DNA from: Epiperipatus broadwayi
Lineage: Eukaryota > Onychophora > Udeonychophora > Euonychophora > Peripatidae
DNA: 64,000 nucleotides
Direction: 5' to 3'
Assembly (NCBI GenBank): GCA_028023455.1
Contig: JAQFVV010000001.1
Location: 22,403,401-22,467,400, forward strand
Shown: positions 58,601 to 64,000 of the stretch, one piece after another
Position numbering within the stretch: the stretch's first letter is position 1
Layout of the letters: the number at the start of each line of letters is the position of its first letter
Translations under genes and position numbers: made by a program
Notes under the pieces: generated by a model
What the model saw: the letters and a program-made list of their open reading frames with translations, nothing else
The model's database searches: none
Told to the model about the DNA's origin: nothing

Positions 58601-59890
58601 TCCATGGAACTCAAATAGGCAATGAATCCTTATTTGATCCTGAGAATTTTCATAGAAAGAATAAATTTAGAAGAAAAAAATAGATGGAATTGGCTAAGAT
58701 ATTTCTGACATAGTAAATAAAAATTGCCAGAATAAATAAATGCTAGGAGGTGTGGTAAACCATATTCATGCAAATATTAGTAATAATAATTAAGTACGTT
58801 ACAGATAAATAAGACCTAAAGTAAGCATTTTCCTTAATAAATCAATAAATCCTAGAAGCCCTGTGATAAGTAATGCTTATGGCAAGATATTAGTAACAAT
58901 AAGTTTAGGCAAGTAAGACCTAAAGCATCATTAATTAAAAGACCAGTACATATGTCATTGTAAGAAAATCATGCTATCACATCATGGATTAGAAAATTTT
59001 AGAAATAAGTAATTCAAAATGAAGGTAATGAGATTTAAACTAGATATTTGAAGTATATTATAAATAAACTCTGATAGACTTTATTTTAATTTTTGAAAAG
59101 AAAATAGGGGAAAGAAATCTAATTTAGATTTTTGGTTTCGTTATAATTATAATGTTTATTCTGTAAGATTCTTCTCATATTTGAAAATCGAATATCTTTT
59201 TTTTATCACTTGATAAATATATAGATATATTAATGTCTCCATGCTTGTATGTTTTTTTTTTTTTTTTTGTGATTGATTAATAAATTTTTATTATAAGTTA
59301 ATTTTTTTATTGCATCTTTATTCATCCATTTACCTGTTCTATATATTCTATATATGAGTGACTGATTAAAAACAAGATTAGTAAATTTCATGCTTATAGC
59401 AGAATTTGAATTTGAGCAATAAATGAATTGGTGAGCCTATATAAGAGTATGATTATGATGTCCCCAACCTTGCTAGTACTTCAACAAGAGGCCCCCCTAC
59501 CATATGTTGGTTTAATAGTAATCCACAGAAAATAAATAAGATGTGATATGAAAAAATGAAATTTATTTTAACTTAAGAGACTCATAATTATGAATTACTA
59601 GAGAATACAGTAGAAAATCTTCACTCCATATTCGTATAAAATTATGGTACCTTTTTTGTCGCAAATGAGCCTGATAATAATCCTCATTAAATTTATTTTA
59701 TATTTGATATATTTATATATGTCTTATATAAGTAGATCTTATATATATTCATTGTTAGTGTTAATTTCTTTTAAAAAACTGATATTTCATTACATTTTGG
59801 TGGATTAACATGTGCTATCTGTTATAGTCTGTTATCATTTCCAGCAAAGAACCACTGATATTCCATTACAACATATCCATCCAATAAAGA
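55676..59890 (+). mobile_element. Very old LTR-type element (diverged direct repeats)
   Basis: A segment of roughly 850-900 bp at 55676-56600 recurs in the same orientation at 59049-59890. Shared blocks: AAAGAA(G/A)TCTAATTTA, a T-run then GATTGATTAAATAAATTTTTA, ATGATTATGATGTCC..CTTGCTAGTA, TTATATTTGATATAT, GATATTTCATTACATTTTGG. The 2.4 kb between is purine-rich and Lys/Glu-rich in translation but full of stops; no RT or integrase block was recognised. ATTCCATT(G/A)(C/A)ATTTTGG-type motifs recur near the LTR end. The orientation is a guess. Confidence 0.55.
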
Positions 59891-60290
59891 TTTGGCATTA
59901 TATTTTTTGAAATTAGCATTCACTTGAATCATATTCCATATGTTAATATTTTATATCCAGTCTACAATTTACAAATCATTTCTATCTATTGGGTATTTGT
60001 TTATTAATCAAATATATGAATTACTAAAAATTAATAACAACAATAAAATGAATCTATTATGAATATTTTATGCCTACTTAAGCTTAATCTGTTTATGTGT
60101 AAACATATGCATATCTATCTACATTAGCTATATATGAATATTTTGTACCAATGTTGCAAATATTCATTTTAGATGAAAATATATATATTTTTTTTAAGTA
60201 ATCAAATCTGATATATAGCGAAAGTATTCATTTAATGAATATTCTTTTTGAAAAAAAATATGTAGATAAAAATATTTAAGTATCTCAATA

Positions 60291-60444
60291 AATTAAGGAG
60301 AAAGGATTTCCACTGTTAATATATGCATTGTACTGATCTTTTAATAGCTCAAATGGTATTCTCAGTACTCAACATAACATTGTTGAGCTATTATAAGATC
60401 AATACAATGCATATATTAAAGATGGAAGTTCTTTCTCCTTAATT
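60291..60444. mobile_element. Small palindromic MITE
   Basis: Arms of about 65 bp: AATTAAGGAGAAAG..TTAATATATGCATTGTA and its inverted copy ending CTTTCTCCTTAATT, with a loop of about 20 nt. A few mismatches. No ORF. Confidence 0.75.
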
Positions 60445-61286
60445 ACATACGATCTCTGCGCTTAGTAAATAACATCAAATATTACATACATCTCAATAAA
60501 ACGAATTTTGTGCAATATATAAATATTAAGATATAAAATATAAAAGTGGATCTTCATTGAATTGGGTATATATAGTCAATAAATGGTAACAAACTTCATA
60601 GAAGACTATTTTAAAGTGAACTTGATCATGGTTTTTGTGAGAGAATCAAATCCTTTTTGTGATACAAAGATTATATTAAAGACCATCTAAAGAGGTGCAA
60701 TATTATTTGCTTTAATTGGAAAGATATGACTGGAAGTAGAATAGAAAAAGAACTACAAATAGTTAAAATAGTAAGTCTCATAGAAATGAATGTTTGCTTC
60801 AGAAATTAAGAGTCATCACAAGATGTCTAATAAAAGAGAATTATTTGTCTTTCTATCTTTTTTTTTTGTTGTTGTTGTTTTCATCAGGATTTAGAATTAC
60901 TAAAGATATAATGATTGTTTTCAAATATAGTTAATAAATTAAATTGATATTTTTTAGAAATGCATTACCACTTTTCTCATAGAGCTATTCTGTTAAAACA
61001 TTTTCATTAATTACTATGATTCTTACTCCTGATTAGAATAGATGTATTTCACTGTATAAATTATGGTAAATGCAATTATTAAATAAGTTATAGATTATTC
61101 TTCAGATTAGGTGGTTAATTGAAATACTCAAACTATGGCTAAGAAACTAATTCTAAATTTAGTCATAAAAAGACTAAAATTTGATTTATTGTTGATTGTA
61201 ATTTTATTCGTATGAAAATGAATTTATATGCAATTTTTATAAATATTTGAATATATTTTAATTTTTATTCACATTCTTTATTTCAG
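60445..61286. other. Intron DNA before kinase exon
   Basis: AT-rich, with a short TTG repeat at 60868-60880. It ends in a polypyrimidine acceptor (ACATTCTTTATTTCAG). Confidence 0.5.
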
Positions 61287-61344
61287 AGAATTGAATAAAG
61301 AATTTGCTTTAAAAATAATAAATAAATCAAAATGTAAAGGAAAG
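61287..61344 (+). CDS. DCLK: Doublecortin-like kinase, exon with catalytic lysine
   Basis: A 58-nt exon: acceptor TTTATTTCAG, donor AAG|GTAAGC. The first base completes a Lys codon, then ELNKEFALKIINKSKCKGK. The Lys in FALKII is the ATP-anchoring lysine of subdomain II (A-x-K). A-L-K-I-I-x-K-S-K-C-(R/K)-G-K is conserved in DCLK kinases. Ends in phase 0; the next exon follows after an 87-nt intron. Confidence 0.92.
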
Positions 61345-61431
61345 GTAAGCTAATTTTTATTGTTTTTAATGATTACTGGTTTTTTTTTTTTAAACAATTC
61401 ATGCGGTATATATATATTTTAATATAATTAG

Positions 61432-61551
61432 GAACAAATGATAGAAAGTGAAGTTTCCATTTTACGGAAAGTCAAACATCCGAATATAGTATTATTAATA
61501 GAAGAATTTGATACACCGAGTGAACTTTTTCTTATTATGGAGCTGGTCAAG
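61432..61551 (+). CDS. DCLK: Doublecortin-like kinase, exon with helix C and hinge
   Basis: A 120-nt exon of exactly 40 codons: acceptor AATATAATTAG, donor AAG|GTAATT. It encodes [20 protein letters not shown] then [20 protein letters not shown]. The Glu in IESEVSIL is the helix-C partner of the catalytic lysine, KHPNIV is subdomain IV, and LFLIMELVK is the gatekeeper and hinge. Close to vertebrate DCLK1. The HRD, DFG and APE exons must lie beyond 61551, probably beyond the window. Confidence 0.93.
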
Positions 61552-62949
61552 GTAATTAATCATTCATAATGCATTATTTAAGTAATTTTTAAAAAATAAA
61601 ATTAGTTATTAAATTTTTAAATAAAAATTGCATTTTACATGACATAAAATTACTGTTTTGAGTCATAAATTAAAAAAAAAATGCTTATAAATTATAGATT
61701 TTATGTGGGCAATGCTTTATAGTGCCACACAAATATCATATAATATACTTATTAATACATAAAAAATGATCACACACTTATATATGTAAACCTTTCCAGA
61801 AGCAGATTTTAAATACTGTTTTAATTTTTTCTTACTAATGGAGTTGTAATAATTTAGCATTATTGTAGACTTTTGATTGTAAGAAACTTTAAATAAATTT
61901 AAATCATTTTATGGAAATTTAACTTATATATCATTTTTATTTTTTTAAATATTTAAAATCCTTAGCTTTTATTTGTGCAAACAAACTTTTGTATTTCATC
62001 TATTTACTTTACATATCTTTTTCTAAATCTTACAATCTCTTGGAATTTAATTTAAGATTATAATTGTCTCTATTGCATGATCTCTTTTAGCAACATATAT
62101 GTCTTAGTTCTGTTTCAACTTCTCTTAATGATTCTCTTATTTATGTATTTTGTTTTTAAACCTTTCTTCTAAATCCTCATATATGTCTTCATTCTGTACT
62201 GTATGCTCTACAATATCTTGCTGTTTTATTAAATATCCAAGTCTCAAATTTATATGCAAACAGTGTAGAACATTTATTAATAAAACTTTATTTTCAAGAC
62301 AGATTTTCCATCTTTTATTTTTTATCTACATAAGTAATTTATTTAAATTATTTATAATTAACTTTTTCTAATTCATTATTAAATTTTTATTTTTACTTTA
62401 ATGAGAACCATTTAATATAATTTTTTAGTTTTTTTCACTGTTTATTTTTAGTTGCTTTTTTTAATCTAATAATTCTTGTAACATTTCCTGATGTATCTTA
62501 TCTCCAGATAATATAGATATTCTCTATTTTTATTCCCTTGATTACAAAAATTGTAAAAAGCTTTGAGAGGTGAAATTATCAGAACATAATATTACTTTTG
62601 CTGTTGCATTTTGATAGAATTTTGAAATATTCTAATATAGATTTCAACAATATTTTAAATTACAATGAAATGTAATGTCTTTTTGAAATCTGTAAATCCA
62701 TATACAAAATGGAAAACTTATAGTTATTGGCCTTGTCATAATATCCCTTAACATTTGACATATGATCTACTTTGTTATAACCAATTTTAAATCCATGTTC
62801 TTAAGGCTATTTTGAATATAAAATTCTTTTTAAGACAATTTGTATGAATTTTAATATCTATATATGGAATAAATTGAAGCAATATCAAATTTTCAAAGTG
62901 CTTTCTAAATTATTTTATCAATCATTATATAATAAAAATTATTTCAATT
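61552..62949. other. Downstream DCLK intron, AT-rich
   Basis: No exon or element recognised. The pyrimidine-rich plus strand at 61960-62560, with many CTT and TTCTTC-like blocks, could be a decayed minus-strand element, but no protein motif could be read. Confidence 0.45.
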
Positions 62950-63301
62950 TTGCGATATACCCAGCTACAGACTTAAGTATAAATACGTAAAAACTACATA
63001 CCTGCTTATGGATTACTCTGTTAAATAAATATAAAGATAGCGCTGCTATCGTTTATCCAGACCAGACATGACAGATCGATAAGCATGGATATAAATAGCA
63101 TGGTAGAACGATCTACTCGCTCTCTTGTGTCCAGGTTCACATGTGTAAAAGTAGTCAACGCCTTGGAAGGATATCTAGTCTCCAAGAAGAAACCATCCTC
63201 GAATGGTAATAGTGATAATTTGCTATCTGTGAAAACCCTGGATTATTATTATGCTTGCTGACTGGTTCTCTCTCATAGAGTAACCCTCAGACATAGCAGA
63301 G

Positions 63302-63325
63302 TGGCGCAGTTGACAGGATAGAACC
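63302..63325 (+). promoter_or_regulatory. Primer binding site, tRNA-Ser type
   Basis: TGGCGCAGTTGACAGGAT then AGAACC closely follows the complement of the 3' end of metazoan tRNA-Ser with acceptor end CGACTGCG-CCA (TGGCGCAGTCGGTAGGAT..), as used by Drosophila 17.6/297-type gypsy elements. There are a few mismatches and one gap. Confidence 0.7.
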
Positions 63326-63352
63326 GTAAGTTAAGCGACGCACAAAAAAAAA

Positions 63353-63970
63353 ATGGCGGCAGGTACGGCAATACGTGAGTTCGATGTAAATAACAGCGAC
63401 TCCTGGAAAACTTACATAGCACAAGTGGAATATTATTTCTTCATAAACAAAATCGAAGAGGACCGCTATAAAATTGCTACTCTTTTATATTTCGTGGGTC
63501 AAGACATGATCCAATTGGCAAATAGGCTTACCGTTCCAAAGCGTCCGGAAGACCTACCTTACCAGGAGTTCATAGAGAGACTAAATGCATATTTCGTACC
63601 GAAGACATCAAAGTGGATAGCGCGTCTGAGATTAAGGAGCAGAACGCAATTACCGCAGGAAAAATATGTGGATTATGGCCTCGCATTGAGAAAATTAGCG
63701 AAGGATTGTGAATTCGGACAAGAAATAAATGACTCTCTGTTAGAACAATTCCTATACGGCATGTCAGATAATAAATTTAGGAAAGTGCTTTTGAGTGATT
63801 CCGATTTAAATTACAAAACGGCCATGGAAAAATGCGTCGCACAGGAGGCCATGTTAAATATGGCATCGGAGTACACTACGGCAAAAATCCCAGAAAAAAT
63901 AGCCTTCAGTATAGAAAGGGAAAGAAATAATATCGCGACCTCCAGTGGCTACAGTAAGAAACAAACGTAA
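63353..63970 (+). CDS. Ty3/gypsy Gag, capsid part, likely frameshifted before the zinc knuckle
   Basis: Open for 205 codons from ATG 63353 (MAAGTAIREFDVNNSDSWKT). The N-terminal domain has W..Y..Q-V-E-Y-Y-F and a helix-rich capsid: KIATLLYFVGQDMIQLANRL, then ELPYQEF-like and LNAYFVPK. The second capsid half follows (LEQFLYGMSDNKFRKVLL). It stops at TAA 63968-63970. In the next frame the bases 63966-64000 read RNCCGKIGHLK, a nucleocapsid CCHC knuckle (C-x2-C-x4-H) whose first Cys codon appears changed (CGT). So either a one-base shift separates capsid and nucleocapsid, or a ribosomal frameshift is used. GC content is higher than in the flanks, suggesting recent arrival. Confidence 0.8.
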   Translation: MAAGTAIREFDVNNSDSWKTYIAQVEYYFFINKIEEDRYKIATLLYFVGQDMIQLANRLTVPKRPEDLPYQEFIERLNAYFVPKTSKWIARLRLRSRTQLPQEKYVDYGLALRKLAKDCEFGQEINDSLLEQFLYGMSDNKFRKVLLSDSDLNYKTAMEKCVAQEAMLNMASEYTTAKIPEKIAFSIERERNNIATSSGYSKKQT

Positions 63971-64000
63971 TTGCTGTGGAAAAATAGGACACTTGAAAAA

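Larger units (their letters stand above)
62950..64000 (+). mobile_element. Ty3/gypsy LTR retrotransposon, 5' end, running off the window
   Basis: Composition changes near 62950. An LTR of about 345 bp (from about 62951, TGCGATATAC, to about 63298, TAGCA) is inferred from the primer site position; the start is uncertain. TATA-like boxes lie at 62978-62985 and 63090-63097. After the primer site come a short leader and gag. The rest lies beyond 64000. It is in sense to the DCLK gene. Confidence 0.7.

Noticed and set aside
63295-63309. AGCAGAGTGGCGCAG equals the first 15 bases of eukaryotic initiator tRNA-Met
   Set aside because: No tRNA follows. The bases from 63302 fit the tRNA-Ser-type primer site (TGGCGCAGT..AGGAT..GAACC) better and sit where an LTR element needs one.

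Overview
The window is a strongly AT-rich (by eye about three quarters A+T), intron-dominated stretch of animal nuclear DNA. Only one host gene is visible: five plus-strand exons of a doublecortin-like kinase (DCLK family), at 14986-15062, 41001-41028, 49739-49838, 61287-61344 and 61432-61551. Their reading phases agree at every junction. They encode a Ser/Pro-rich linker and then kinase subdomains I to V. The DCX domains would lie upstream and the catalytic loop downstream of the window. Very long introns (26, 8.7 and 11 kb), many TIR and LTR elements and degenerate LINEs suggest an invertebrate, perhaps an arthropod. The species cannot be named from the sequence.

Almost everything else is transposable-element sequence in the introns. 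From 1 to 8.7 kb there is a decayed RTE-like LINE split by a short retroposon, a MITE, and a decayed LINE with an SGNH-esterase ORF1 followed by endonuclease and reverse transcriptase. At 15.58-20.36 kb a young gag-only LTR retrotransposon sits in sense orientation in the first intron: 1.35-kb LTRs, TSD ATAG, no pol. From 22.42 to 28.81 kb an old minus-strand Ty3/gypsy relic has a Merlin DNA transposon inside its lower LTR and a hAT-like MITE inside its pol region. From 28.9 to 31.1 kb is an unclassified GC-richer block. From 32 to 40.6 kb are foldback elements, an unrecognised coding-like stretch and a minus-strand LINE relic.

A second Merlin element lies at 42.07-43.88 kb. At 47.04-49.26 kb is an internally deleted minus-strand copy of the esterase-type LINE, carrying the short retroposon sequence as its 5' leader and sharing its 3' tail with that retroposon. 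An inverted array of a roughly 430-bp repeat, flanked by a 15-bp direct repeat, lies at 51.95-53.18 kb. It is followed by two TIR elements, a very old LTR pair (55.7-59.9 kb), a palindromic MITE and, at the right edge, the start of a Ty3/gypsy element (LTR end, tRNA-Ser-type primer site, gag).

The most notable points are the gag-only LTR element with an unusually long U5 holding an intron-like segment, the SINE-like family whose ends match a LINE in the same window, the two related Merlin elements (one with a transposase stub beside minisatellite-like DNA), and the inverted repeat array with its long direct repeats. All calls come from reading the sequence; family names rest on remembered motifs, not on searches.
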